From: Bacteroidales bacterium
GTDB lineage: Bacteria > Bacteroidota > Bacteroidia > Bacteroidales > 4484-276
Assembly: GCA_021740425.1 (NCBI GenBank)
Contig: JAIOZV010000018.1
Coordinates: forward strand, 1 to 32,896
Direction: 5' to 3'
DNA length: 32,896 bases
This document shows, in pieces, positions 15,778 to 24,596 of the stretch; the stretch's first letter is position 1, and every line of letters begins with the position of its first letter. The notes under the pieces are model-generated. The model worked only from the letters and a program-made list of their open reading frames with translations. It was not told the DNA's origin and did no database searches. A program made the position numbers and the translations under genes.

Positions 15778-18321
15778 CTATTCAAAATCAGGAAAAATAT
15801 AAGTTCTGTCATCCAAAAGCAAAAGCAAGTAAGCATTTCCTGGCTGCAAACCCTGAAGCGTAAAAATACCCATCTCAGGCCAGTAGGTGTTCACTCCTGC
15901 TATTTCTTTTATCAAAACCAAACTACCGTTTAAATCATAAGCAAGCTCATCTGCCATCAAAGGCTTGTTGCATAAAACCGGGAAATAATTCCAACCAGCC
16001 AAAAAATTAAGGGTACGTGCAGATTCAATACCTCCGTCAATAGCCAAAATAGAAGCCTGGCTCATTTTTATTATGTAAGCACCGGTACTATTCCAAGTAT
16101 TTAGTGTATTAATATTTTCGGCAGGCCAGTACATTCCTTCTTCACCAATAATAATTACAAGCTGTTCCATGACTCCTGCAAAAATATTTTCGAAAAATGG
16201 ATCGACAGGATTTACAAAAAGCGAAACACCACCCCAACCATCATCCAAAGAAAGCTCCTGATTACAAATACATTTTATTGATGCTTTCCACCCCGATAAA
16301 TTCACACTGTAATCAGAATGGAATTTAACTGTTAACACACCATCGGAATTTGTGGCAATAATACTTCCCGGAGAATCATCTCCACACCAAGTACCAAGTA
16401 TTGGATCCAAAACTGATGCCCCATCGTAAACCCTGAACCAATCGTAATTACAGGAAGAATTACTTTCGATATGAAATTCAAGAAACTCGATCATGATTTT
16501 ACTTTCGTTAAAGGCAGGATAAATGGACATGGTAAAATCTTCGTCATCCTGATAGTTGCCACTTTCGCCGCCGGTATCATAAAACAAGCCATTTGCTACT
16601 GTGATATTTTGGTTTGAAATTAAGTATTCAGCACTCACCTGTATGTAGTTTTTTTTGACCAATGTGGACTGTTCCCCCTTTGAATTAGTCACCGTTAGTG
16701 AAACATTATAACTACCGGGAATCTCATAAAAAACATTCGCAGGATACTGAACAACTGAAAAATCGGGTGTTGCACCCGGAAACTGCCATGACCATGAAAC
16801 CGGTGCTCCTGTAGATTGATCACTGAAATCGATGAAACTATTGGCGGAAACTGAGGTGCTATTGGCCGAGAATTCAGCGTGGAGCTCCCCGGCGCTTAAC
16901 CCGACATCCAGATTTACATTATTATATCTTGAAACTTCCACCCCGGAGATAGTTACAGGCTCATATCCATCGGCCGAAAAGGTAAGATTGTATGTACCAG
17001 CTTCCAGCAAACGCTGATAAAAACCGTTTTCTTCATCAGAGATGATATACGAATTATCAAAATCATGTCCGTCGATAAACACTGTTGCAACAAGTGGTTC
17101 GCCTGTTTCCAGAACAGTAACTTTACCTGAGATACCGTAATTAACCTGTCGTATGTAATTAATCAGTGAACGATAATTATAATTCCAATGCACATCGAGC
17201 AATGTGGTTTGCAGTTTTTTTGTATTTGACAATTCCATCGTTACCTCTCTACAGTGATGAAAATAATTCATATAATCCTGCCTGCCACCATTCACTGTGT
17301 ACCAGGCGTATCCGTTGGTAATCCCGTTTACGAAACCATCCAAATAAGTTGTAGGCGCATAAACATGCACAGTGTCGGCATATTCACGGCTAACAAATTG
17401 CCACCACGAATCATCTGCTGCAAGTCGTGACCAGGTATCCCAGGGATAGTTGATCACTTCAGCACCACCATGAGTATTGGCCGACATAACAAAATTATTT
17501 TCCTCGGCAAGCTGCATAAATAATAATGTTTCGGGCTGCCAGTCATTACCATCGGGATGCGGCCCGTTTTCAGGATCCGGATAATTGCGGTTGAGGTCGA
17601 TGTTATTTGCATTGTATCGGGTTGAACCCCAAACTGTGTTGTTTCCTCCGGCAAAGGTTCCATCGGGGTTTGCCAGTGGATTTATCCATATTTCAGTACT
17701 GTTTACCAGGTTGGCAATTTCCGGATTAGTGTAATAATTATTCAATAAATAATCAGCGAGCCGCAGCAATAAAATATAACCCAGCAACTCGTCACCATGA
17801 ATGGTTCCGGTGTAAAGAAATTGAGGTTCAGCCTCGCGATGATCAACACTATCAGATATTTTAATCATCATCAGTTCTCTTCCCTCGGTGCTTTGGCCTA
17901 TGCTAAAAACCTGACAAATATCAGGAAAATCAAGTGCAAACTGATTCACCATTGCAAGATAAGCCTCGTAAGTTGGGTAAACATCCCAGGAGTTTATTTC
18001 TCTTACTTCATCAACATCAAGCATTTTGGGTCTTTCACCGGTTTCGGAAGGTTTTGGCAGGATAGTCCACGACAAACCCAATGCTAAAAAGCTTTGGAAT
18101 TCTGCTTTGTTTGCATAAGCATATATTGTGCTTTCATAGAAATTGTCGATGGAAATCAAGTGCGACAGCTTCGGAATAATCGCGGGATCATCAATAGAAA
18201 TGCTAAAATACATTTCTCCGGAATTCTCAAAGTATGATTTATAATCTGATTGCTGTGCAATAATTTCATTTGCAGGTAAAAAACCGGAAATAATAAAAAA
18301 GACAAGGATGTAGAATCTCAT
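15778..18321 (-). CDS. Secreted M14 zinc carboxypeptidase with regulatory-like, PKD, CUB and C-terminal repeat domains
   Basis: An 847-residue exported protein. A signal peptide (MRFYILVFFIISGFLP) is followed by the M14 catalytic domain (about 115-390): TIHGDE with zinc ligands His175 and Glu178, the DLNRNYP substrate-binding loop with Arg245, THGG with third ligand His284, and MELS with catalytic Glu363. Then come a carboxypeptidase regulatory-like beta domain (~398-475), a PKD domain with SWSWQFPG (~480-565) and a CUB domain with YDWFRVYDG (~572-689). Residues ~690-847 hold two similar segments (LVIIIGEEGMYWP and LVLIKEIAGVNTYWP) rather than a standard T9SS tail. The frame is open to 18354, but the signal peptide and promoter set the start at 18321. 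It is likely a peptidase acting on extracellular proteins. Confidence 0.9.
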   Translation of the reverse strand: MRFYILVFFIISGFLPANEIIAQQSDYKSYFENSGEMYFSISIDDPAIIPKLSHLISIDNFYESTIYAYANKAEFQSFLALGLSWTILPKPSETGERPKMLDVDEVREINSWDVYPTYEAYLAMVNQFALDFPDICQVFSIGQSTEGRELMMIKISDSVDHREAEPQFLYTGTIHGDELLGYILLLRLADYLLNNYYTNPEIANLVNSTEIWINPLANPDGTFAGGNNTVWGSTRYNANNIDLNRNYPDPENGPHPDGNDWQPETLLFMQLAEENNFVMSANTHGGAEVINYPWDTWSRLAADDSWWQFVSREYADTVHVYAPTTYLDGFVNGITNGYAWYTVNGGRQDYMNYFHHCREVTMELSNTKKLQTTLLDVHWNYNYRSLINYIRQVNYGISGKVTVLETGEPLVATVFIDGHDFDNSYIISDEENGFYQRLLEAGTYNLTFSADGYEPVTISGVEVSRYNNVNLDVGLSAGELHAEFSANSTSVSANSFIDFSDQSTGAPVSWSWQFPGATPDFSVVQYPANVFYEIPGSYNVSLTVTNSKGEQSTLVKKNYIQVSAEYLISNQNITVANGLFYDTGGESGNYQDDEDFTMSIYPAFNESKIMIEFLEFHIESNSSCNYDWFRVYDGASVLDPILGTWCGDDSPGSIIATNSDGVLTVKFHSDYSVNLSGWKASIKCICNQELSLDDGWGGVSLFVNPVDPFFENIFAGVMEQLVIIIGEEGMYWPAENINTLNTWNSTGAYIIKMSQASILAIDGGIESARTLNFLAGWNYFPVLCNKPLMADELAYDLNGSLVLIKEIAGVNTYWPEMGIFTLQGLQPGNAYLLLLLDDRTYIFPDFE

Positions 18322-18341
18322 TACGATCGATTTTAAAAAAC

Positions 18342-18349
18342 CAAAAGTA
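18342..18349 (-). promoter_or_regulatory. Candidate -7 element of the M14 peptidase gene
   Basis: The minus strand reads TACTTTTG, matching TAnnTTTG, 20 bases before the ATG at 18321. No clear -33 TTG at the right distance. Confidence 0.5.
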
Positions 18350-18441
18350 ACCAAACCCTGTTCAATTTCATATAAAATTCAATAGAAAAATATTGGAAAA
18401 ACGATAAATTTTATAAGATATAATTCATACATTGCAGCATT

Positions 18442-19218
18442 TTAGCCAAAAGACCCCCGCATAACTCCACCATCAACGCTTATGGTTTGCCCGGAAACAT
18501 AGCCGGATTGTGGTGACAGCAGCCATGCTGCAAGCGAAGCAAAATCGTCAGGTGACCCCATCCTGCCCACAGGAATATTATTTTCAAGATTCTGTTGTAC
18601 CTCTGCGTAAGACAACCCTGAAATTTCACTTTTCTTTGTCAAAACCCGCTTCACAGCTTCAGTTTGATGATAGCCGGGAGCCAGGATATTAACTGTAATT
18701 CCATCGCGTCCCACCTCATTGGAAAGGGTTTTGGCAAAACCCACAAGCGCCATGCGAAGTGAATTGCTGAGTACAAGATTTTCGATGGGTTGTTTCACCG
18801 ATACACTTTCAACAAAAAGGAGGCGGCCATATTTTTGTTCCCTTAATTTTGGAATCAATTTCAGCACGAGGTCAATTTTCCACCTTACCAAAGTAAACCA
18901 CGCCAAATCCCAGTCCTCCAGAGTAGTTTCAAGGGCTGATTTGGCCGGAGGCCCGCCTGCATTGATCAGCACCCCGTCGAGTTTTCGGCTTCCCACAAAA
19001 TTTACAATTTCATCAATTATTTCACTATCGGTAATATCGCCATTTATGGCTTCAATCTGATTGGGAAACTGTGATTTAAAATGTTGGAGATTTTCGATAT
19101 TTCGGGCAACCGCAATTATCACAGCCCCTTCGGCAATCAATGCCCTGGCTACGGCATTTCCAAATCCGGCTGTTGCGCCACCAATCAAAAATAATCGTGA
19201 TTTCAGATTTAAATCCAT
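18442..19218 (-). CDS. SDR-like oxidoreductase lacking the catalytic Tyr-x3-Lys
   Basis: A 258-residue Rossmann protein. The cofactor loop IGGATAGFG (about 12-20), GDITD, INAGGPP and the C-terminal SGQTISVDGGV are good SDR features. The active-site region reads ESVSVKQPIENLVLSNSLR: Ser is kept, but the Tyr-x3-Lys is replaced by Ser-x3-Arg. A subgroup of FabG-like proteins is known to lack the tetrad in just this way, so this is a family trait rather than a mutation. It may use another base, or bind ligand without reduction. It starts at ATG 19218. Neighbours do not indicate a pathway. Confidence 0.85.
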   Translation of the reverse strand: MDLNLKSRLFLIGGATAGFGNAVARALIAEGAVIIAVARNIENLQHFKSQFPNQIEAINGDITDSEIIDEIVNFVGSRKLDGVLINAGGPPAKSALETTLEDWDLAWFTLVRWKIDLVLKLIPKLREQKYGRLLFVESVSVKQPIENLVLSNSLRMALVGFAKTLSNEVGRDGITVNILAPGYHQTEAVKRVLTKKSEISGLSYAEVQQNLENNIPVGRMGSPDDFASLAAWLLSPQSGYVSGQTISVDGGVMRGSFG

Positions 19219-19322
19219 AGATTTTCAATTTTTACATTTTAGCTTAAACAAAGCAGGCTATGATCAGGTTCAAAAAACCACACAACGAATCATGATGCAA
19301 AACTGGAAAAATATTTGACCAT

Positions 19323-20261
19323 TTAAATTCCGGTGGTATTCAAATTCCCGAGACTAATTGTAAAAACTTTGGTTTGATCAGGATCATCATCGTTGATCAG
19401 CTTAAGGGCAACCTGCAAATGCAAAAGGTAAATATTGAGCTCTGTAGATTTTGACTGGATAAAACCAATTTTTAAAATATCAGAATTAATAATGCCATAG
19501 GTTCGTTTTTCGATGATTCCAAATATTTCATCAGGATAATCATCAAGAATAGTGCAATCGTAGCCATTTAAAAATTCTTCGATGTTTGAAATTTCAGACA
19601 TGGTGATAACCTGCAAATTCTCGATACCCCCGATGTTTACCAAAAACCACTTATTCACATTTTGATCAAAAAGACAGCGGTTCAGATTATCACGCTGAAG
19701 AATGCGGGCACAATTGATGATTGCACGCCCAAAAAAGTTATCACCAAACTTGTAAATATTGTCATAGGTAATGGCATATCTCATATTGATACTGCCAATA
19801 ATCCGGCGCAATTTGGGATAAAAGTGGAAAGCATTGTAAACCCTAAGTACTATGGCAAAATTTATTGCAAAAAGAAGCGAATGAAGCGGGGTGTCAAAAA
19901 TAAAGAACCCCCCATCGCCTGTGCTGATGAAGTGATCCTTAATACGTTGTTTGTTGTACTTCTGAAAAATATACCGATGATTTACAAAACACTGCTCAAT
20001 GGCAGTTTCCATAAATCTGCTAAAAAGGAAAGGGATGAGTGATTGTTCCAGGACACCATATCCGGTACTATATTGATAAATATCTATTCCTAAAACCGAT
20101 TTTGGAGGAATATTGTCGTAATCTACATAAGCCTTTAATTCATCGAAAAGATCCTCATCGTCCGGAATAATGTTGGTTTTTCTGAAAATGACCCGATGAT
20201 CTTTCTCCAGCAAAAATCTGTTGATTTCATCGAAGTTCAACTCCTTGATTGGTAAACTCAT
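19323..20261 (-). CDS. Orphan class III nucleotidyl cyclase-like protein
   Basis: A 312-residue soluble protein with no signal or membrane segment. Although divergent, the middle reads like a class III adenylate/guanylate cyclase domain: VLGIDIYQYS (Asp60, first metal ligand), STGDGGFFIFD (Asp116, second metal ligand), an MRYAITYDNIYKFGDNFFG strand pair, then GRAIINCARIL with Arg186 as the likely transition-state Arg. The usual Asn four residues before that Arg is Ile182, with an Asn at 183 instead. Flanking residues 1-50 and 200-312 are unrecognised. No effector gene lies next to it (SDR on one side, DEAD-box helicase on the other), unlike a Pycsar pair. It may make a cyclic nucleotide or be an inactive sensor. 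Function not assigned. Confidence 0.6.
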   Translation of the reverse strand: MSLPIKELNFDEINRFLLEKDHRVIFRKTNIIPDDEDLFDELKAYVDYDNIPPKSVLGIDIYQYSTGYGVLEQSLIPFLFSRFMETAIEQCFVNHRYIFQKYNKQRIKDHFISTGDGGFFIFDTPLHSLLFAINFAIVLRVYNAFHFYPKLRRIIGSINMRYAITYDNIYKFGDNFFGRAIINCARILQRDNLNRCLFDQNVNKWFLVNIGGIENLQVITMSEISNIEEFLNGYDCTILDDYPDEIFGIIEKRTYGIINSDILKIGFIQSKSTELNIYLLHLQVALKLINDDDPDQTKVFTISLGNLNTTGI

Positions 20262-20294
20262 TGTTAAATTTTTATTTTCTCAAAAAAAACGAGG

Positions 20295-20302
20295 CAAAAA
20301 TA
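20295..20302 (-). promoter_or_regulatory. Candidate -7 element of the cyclase-like gene
   Basis: The minus strand reads TATTTTTG, matching TAnnTTTG, 33 bases before the ATG at 20261. No clear -33 element. Confidence 0.4.
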
Positions 20303-20359
20303 CTTCTTTTCAGGCGATGAATCCGGGGTGTGTATGTCATTTTCATACATTTCACGATT

Positions 20360-21586
20360 CTAAGTTCGCGGGTTCCCTTTTTTCCTGAATTTAAATGGTT
20401 TACGCCCCGGCTTGCCCTGAGTTCTCCCTTTATCTTCGTAGGAAGGGCCTTCTCCCAAATCTGCTGGCAAGGATATCTTTCTTACCTCCGACCCGATAAA
20501 CTTTTCGATTCGTTTAAAACTTCCGATTTCCTTTTGGTTGATAAAGGTTAGTGCCACACCTGTTTTTTCGGCTCTGGCAGTTCTGCCCACACGATGCACA
20601 TAGTCCTCAGCATCATGAGGAACATTATAATTTATCACCAGGCTGATGTTGTCGATATCTATGCCTCTCGACACGATATCTGTGGCAACAAGTATTTGAG
20701 TTTTCCTGTTTTTAAAATCCTGCAGTACATTATTTCGTTCACTTTGGTCAAGGTCGGAGTGGATAGCTTTTACGTTGAATTTCATTCGTTTTAAGTCGTG
20801 TTCCAATTCTTTAACACTGCTTTTCGTAGCAGAAAAAATCAATACGGATTTCAGGTCATCTTTACCCTGGATGAGTTGCCTGATAAGGTTATTTTTCTGA
20901 TTATCATAAACAAGATAAGCACCTTGTAAAACATTTTCGGCAGGCTTCGAAACCGCAAGATTAATTTCGATGGGATTGTGCATCACTTTACGTGCAAGTT
21001 TCCTGATCTCCTCGGGCATGGTGGCCGAAAACATAAGCGTTTGTCTGTTTTCAGGCAAAAAACTTATAATTCGCTGTATGTCAGCCAAAAACCCCATATC
21101 AAGCATCCTATCGGCCTCGTCAAGGATAAGAGTTTCCAGTTTATCAAGTTTTACATAACCCATATTGAGGTGCGACATTAAACGACCCGGAGTGGCAACG
21201 ATAACATCAGCGCCTTCCCTGATTGCTTTTCTTTCCTGATCGAAGGCGGTGCCTGTACCTCCACCATAGACGGCCACAGAACTTACACCTGCAAAGTAAG
21301 AAAATCCTTCCAGTTGCTGATCGATTTGAATGGCCAGTTCACGTGTGGGTGAAATGATCAGGGCATTTATCCTGTTGTGATTCCCACCTTTCGAAATTAC
21401 ATTGTGAAGGAGCGGTAAAACATAAGCAGCCGTTTTCCCGGTGCCTGTTTGCGCACAGGCAATTACGTCTTTTTTATCCATGATGGGCGGTATAGCCTGT
21501 TCCTGAACAGGTGTAGGATTATCGTAGCCTACAGCATCAATTCCATCCATTACCTCATCACAAAAATTAAAATCTTTAAATTTCAA
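20360..21586 (-). CDS. rhlE: DEAD-box RNA helicase, RhlE type
   Basis: A 408-residue ATP-dependent RNA helicase. The Q-motif region NPTPVQEQAIP, Walker A AQTGTGKT, PTRELA, DEAD in ILDEADRMLDMGF, SAT in FSATMP, then in the second RecA domain HSDLDQSERN, TDIVSRGIDID and HRVGRTAR are all intact. The short basic tail (PGRKPFKFRKKG) is usual for RhlE proteins, which help ribosome assembly and RNA decay. It starts at ATG 21586. RhlE paralogues are common in Bacteroidota, so the gene symbol is by subfamily. Confidence 0.93.
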   Translation of the reverse strand: MKFKDFNFCDEVMDGIDAVGYDNPTPVQEQAIPPIMDKKDVIACAQTGTGKTAAYVLPLLHNVISKGGNHNRINALIISPTRELAIQIDQQLEGFSYFAGVSSVAVYGGGTGTAFDQERKAIREGADVIVATPGRLMSHLNMGYVKLDKLETLILDEADRMLDMGFLADIQRIISFLPENRQTLMFSATMPEEIRKLARKVMHNPIEINLAVSKPAENVLQGAYLVYDNQKNNLIRQLIQGKDDLKSVLIFSATKSSVKELEHDLKRMKFNVKAIHSDLDQSERNNVLQDFKNRKTQILVATDIVSRGIDIDNISLVINYNVPHDAEDYVHRVGRTARAEKTGVALTFINQKEIGSFKRIEKFIGSEVRKISLPADLGEGPSYEDKGRTQGKPGRKPFKFRKKGNPRT

Positions 21587-21646
21587 TCTGTTAGTTTTTA
21601 AATTTGTTAAATATAAACAATCAAGTTAGCGCCTGGTTTTAAAACC

Positions 21647-22537
21647 CTACAATCCACGCTGCCATTCCTGCCTTAATCCTGCCAATCCGGGTGCTTCAAT
21701 TGCAGCTTCCAGGTTCCGTATCATGCCCTTTTTATCCCGGTTTAAAATCCCTTTCAACACCAAATAATTGGAAGCATGATCACTTCTGAAAACGGTTTCT
21801 GTTAAATCAAGATTTTGCAAAAATACTTTTTGTTCTGCCAATAAGTCTAAAATATTCATTTCCAAAAAATCACCTTTGAATTTCGATTTAAAATGATCTA
21901 CTCCGAATGGAAAACTTAAAACCAATGTTGAAAGGAATTCGGGCTGAATAACATTGATCACTTTCGCTGAGTTTTCAGCATGTTGAGAGGAGTATTTTTT
22001 TCCGCCAAGCCCGTTAATGATCATTACTGAAATTTTAATACCTGCCTCTTTTGCTTTAATCATCGATTGGATGGTTGACTCTCCTGTTTCTCCTTTATTG
22101 ACCAATTCAAGCAAAGCATCATCTCCCGATTCGATGCCTGTATAAATTAATTTCAATCCGGCATTTTGCAATTTTATTAGATATTCAACAGATTTATTTA
22201 CTAAATCTTTGGGAATGGCATAGGCAGATATTCTTGTAATTTTTGGAAATACCTCATTCAAATAGTTGAGTATGACCAATAATTTATCAACAGGCAACAC
22301 CATGGCATTCCCATCGGCCAAAAAGATTCTTCTTGTATTAGGAAAATATTTTGCAGCCGTATCGATTTCAGCCATCACTATTTCAAGGGGTTTTACCCCG
22401 AATTTTTTGGATGTGTACATCTCACAAAATGCGCATTTATTCCAGGAGCAACCAGTTGTAAGTTGCAAAATTAACGACAGGCTCTCGCTGGGCGGTCTGA
22501 AAACGGGCTGATCGTAATAAATTGGATTATAGAACAT
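21647..22537 (-). CDS. Radical SAM protein with CX4CX2C motif
   Basis: A 296-residue radical SAM enzyme. The iron-sulfur motif reads TTGCSWNKCAFCEMY: Cys30, Cys35 and Cys38, spaced CX4CX2C rather than the usual CX3CX2C; this spacing was confirmed on the nucleotide sequence. The SAM-binding region has FLADGNAMVL, and IYTGIESGDD is a typical later strand of the barrel. The protein lacks an extra SPASM-type Cys-rich tail. It lies 48 bases downstream of a second radical SAM gene on the same strand and may be co-transcribed with it. Related proteins are annotated only as radical SAM; substrate unknown. Confidence 0.88.
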   Translation of the reverse strand: MFYNPIYYDQPVFRPPSESLSLILQLTTGCSWNKCAFCEMYTSKKFGVKPLEIVMAEIDTAAKYFPNTRRIFLADGNAMVLPVDKLLVILNYLNEVFPKITRISAYAIPKDLVNKSVEYLIKLQNAGLKLIYTGIESGDDALLELVNKGETGESTIQSMIKAKEAGIKISVMIINGLGGKKYSSQHAENSAKVINVIQPEFLSTLVLSFPFGVDHFKSKFKGDFLEMNILDLLAEQKVFLQNLDLTETVFRSDHASNYLVLKGILNRDKKGMIRNLEAAIEAPGLAGLRQEWQRGL

Positions 22538-22585
22538 TTTTGAAACGAATCAATTTGCAAAGTAAATCAAATCTATCCATAAGGA

Positions 22586-23560
22586 TTAATGCTCGAAGGG
22601 ATGGTCTTTTTCAAAATCCGGACGATAGTTTTCACTGCTTTCCAAATCCTGAATAAATCCTTTGCGAAATCCAAGTTTATGAAATTCATCAATGACTTTA
22701 AAATACTCCTCCCTGAATAAGTTCCTGTTCAATGGGGGCAGATCAATGACCTGAAAAGTTGGATGATATTGCGACATTAAAGAAATGGAAAGGGATGTTG
22801 ATATTTCATTGGCAATAAATCGCAAAACCTCCAGGCTGTTATCAATATAACCAGGCAAAATCAGGTGCCTGATAATAATTCCTCTTTCTGCCACTTCATC
22901 ATGGTCAGTAAATAATGAGCTTCCTTTTTGCCTGTACATTTCTTTCAGAGCGGCTTTTAACACTCCCGGATAATCTGAAGCATCCGAATACTTGCGGCTC
23001 AGGGTTTCATCAAGATATTTTGCATCGGGCAGGTAAACATCCACCAGGTGTTCGATGTCCTGCAGGGTTTCCACTGTGTCATAACCATTTGTGTTGTAAA
23101 TAATAGCAGGATAATACCCTAAATCGTGCAAGGCATGAATAATAATTTTCATTTGAGGAACAAAATGTGTCGGGGAAACAAAACCCAAACCTTTACAGCC
23201 CGCATCAAGACATCGAATGATTTCAGCCAAAACATCCTGCAATTTCCGGTTTTTGGCTGCCCGAGGATTGCTGTTATCACTGATTTGGTGATTTTGACAA
23301 TAAGCGCATTGCAGATTACAATGGCCAAAAAAAACATTACAAATTCCTTTTGGTCCGCTTATCGAAGGCTCCTCACCCCGGTGAATACAAATCGATGAAA
23401 TGTAGAATGATGTATCGCTTTTGCAATAACCAAGTTTGCCGGAAAAACGATCGGCACCACATTTACGGGGGCATATTCTGCACTTCCTGAGCTGTTCCAG
23501 ATAATGATCATAATCATCAGGAATAAGTTCTTTTAAAGTAATTGTTTTATCTTTGACCAT
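22586..23560 (-). CDS. Radical SAM protein, PflA-like (COG1313 type)
   Basis: A 324-residue radical SAM enzyme resembling pyruvate formate-lyase activating proteins. An N-terminal Cys cluster (Cys27, Cys30, Cys34, Cys46 in CRICPRKCG and GYC) precedes the radical SAM motif FFGHCNLQCAYCQNHQIS (Cys81, Cys85, Cys88; CX3CX2C). LGFVSPTHFVPQ and YNTNGYDTVETL are typical of this group, which also includes AmmeMemoRadiSam proteins. No glycyl-radical enzyme is nearby, so a pyruvate formate-lyase partner is not supported. It precedes the second radical SAM gene by 48 bases. Confidence 0.88.
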   Translation of the reverse strand: MVKDKTITLKELIPDDYDHYLEQLRKCRICPRKCGADRFSGKLGYCKSDTSFYISSICIHRGEEPSISGPKGICNVFFGHCNLQCAYCQNHQISDNSNPRAAKNRKLQDVLAEIIRCLDAGCKGLGFVSPTHFVPQMKIIIHALHDLGYYPAIIYNTNGYDTVETLQDIEHLVDVYLPDAKYLDETLSRKYSDASDYPGVLKAALKEMYRQKGSSLFTDHDEVAERGIIIRHLILPGYIDNSLEVLRFIANEISTSLSISLMSQYHPTFQVIDLPPLNRNLFREEYFKVIDEFHKLGFRKGFIQDLESSENYRPDFEKDHPFEH

Positions 23561-23638
23561 TTTACAAATTCATTACAAAAGAATTGCAATATTAAAATAC
23601 TTATTCAACTATTCTTCAATTTGTCAGGTTTTTCATCT

Positions 23639-24292
23639 ATGAGAAAACTTATCCTTACTTTCCTATTTCTGGCAATTAACATATTAAGCGGAAGTCTTGC
23701 AGCACAGGAAAATGATTGGGAATTTGTGAAAAACGAGGAAGGCATCAAGGTATTTCGAAAAAAAACCGAAGACTCCCCCATAAAGGCCATCAAAGTTACC
23801 AACGAAATGGAAACTACATTATCAGCTTTAATCGCGCTAATGAAAGATGTTAAAAACCATAAAAACTGGACTTATGCCAACAAAAATGCAAAAATACTTG
23901 AAAAACACAACGAATTTTCATGGATGTTTTATGGCTATTCCGATGCACCCTGGCCTGTTCTCGACAGGGATATGGTCATACATTCAACGCTTACACAAGA
24001 TTCTGTCACAAGGGTAATTAAAAATGAAGGAAACTGTATTCCCGATTTTATTCCGAAAAATGAGGGAGTCGTTCGAATTCCAGCCTGTCATTCACTTTGG
24101 ACGTTAACACCGGTTGGCAATGGAAAAATTTTGGTGAGCCTCGAAATTCAAATCGATCTGGGCGGAACAATTCCTGGCTGGCTAATAAATATGGTTAGCG
24201 CCAAAGGACCATTTCAAACTATTAAAAATATGGAGGAACAGGTCAATAAACCTTGTTATAAAAACGCAAAAATAAGTTACATAATAAATTAG
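23639..24292 (+). CDS. Secreted START-domain lipid-binding protein
   Basis: A 217-residue protein with a signal peptide (MRKLILTFLFLAINILSGSLAAQ). The rest is a START/polyketide-cyclase-like fold: NDWEFVKNEEGIKVFRK, then DAPWPVLDRDMVIHS (a conserved START strand) and SLWTLTPVGNGKILV and IPGWLINMVSAKGPFQTI, the C-terminal helix. Bacterial START proteins bind hydrophobic ligands; in Bacteroidota they are often periplasmic and of unknown role. The reading frame extends back to a TTG at 23621, but ATG 23639 begins the signal peptide. Confidence 0.85.
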   Translation: MRKLILTFLFLAINILSGSLAAQENDWEFVKNEEGIKVFRKKTEDSPIKAIKVTNEMETTLSALIALMKDVKNHKNWTYANKNAKILEKHNEFSWMFYGYSDAPWPVLDRDMVIHSTLTQDSVTRVIKNEGNCIPDFIPKNEGVVRIPACHSLWTLTPVGNGKILVSLEIQIDLGGTIPGWLINMVSAKGPFQTIKNMEEQVNKPCYKNAKISYIIN

Positions 24293-24596
24293 TATTCACC
24301 AATTATTGACCATCCGTATAAATTTTTGTCCCCCTCATTTTCCACATTCCAAATCCTGTTTAAGCTACTTTACTTCAGCGTTTAAAGGTGAATCTTCCTG
24401 ACCATTGCTCTTGTAATTTCATACATATTTAAATCGTTGAATATTAATAAGAAGTCTTTCATTTTTAAATATTTTGTCTATTTTTGCACCCCATTTTACA
24501 AATGTTGGTTTTAGCGCCTAAGAATCACACACTTGTAAACAAATAATTTAATTGTTAACCCGGATGAAAAGGCGACATCCAAAACGATTATTTTTA
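24293..24596. other. Leader and spacer region before rpsA (304 bp)
   Basis: The first ~180 bases hold nothing recognised. The last ~110 form the transcribed leader of rpsA from the promoter at 24479-24486. No hairpin with T-run was seen. In other bacteria S1 represses its own mRNA through the leader, so this stretch could hold such a site, but no conserved structure is visible. Confidence 0.4.
24479..24486 (+). promoter_or_regulatory. Candidate promoter of rpsA
   Basis: TATTTTTG matches TAnnTTTG, with GC-rich cacccc just after it. A leader of about 104 bases to the ATG at 24597 is predicted, the longest in this window. No exact -33 TTG was found. Confidence 0.5.

Noticed and set aside
22586..23560. 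Pyruvate formate-lyase activating enzyme
   Set aside because: The motif is PflA-like, but no glycyl-radical enzyme is nearby and the N-terminal Cys cluster fits the broader COG1313 group.
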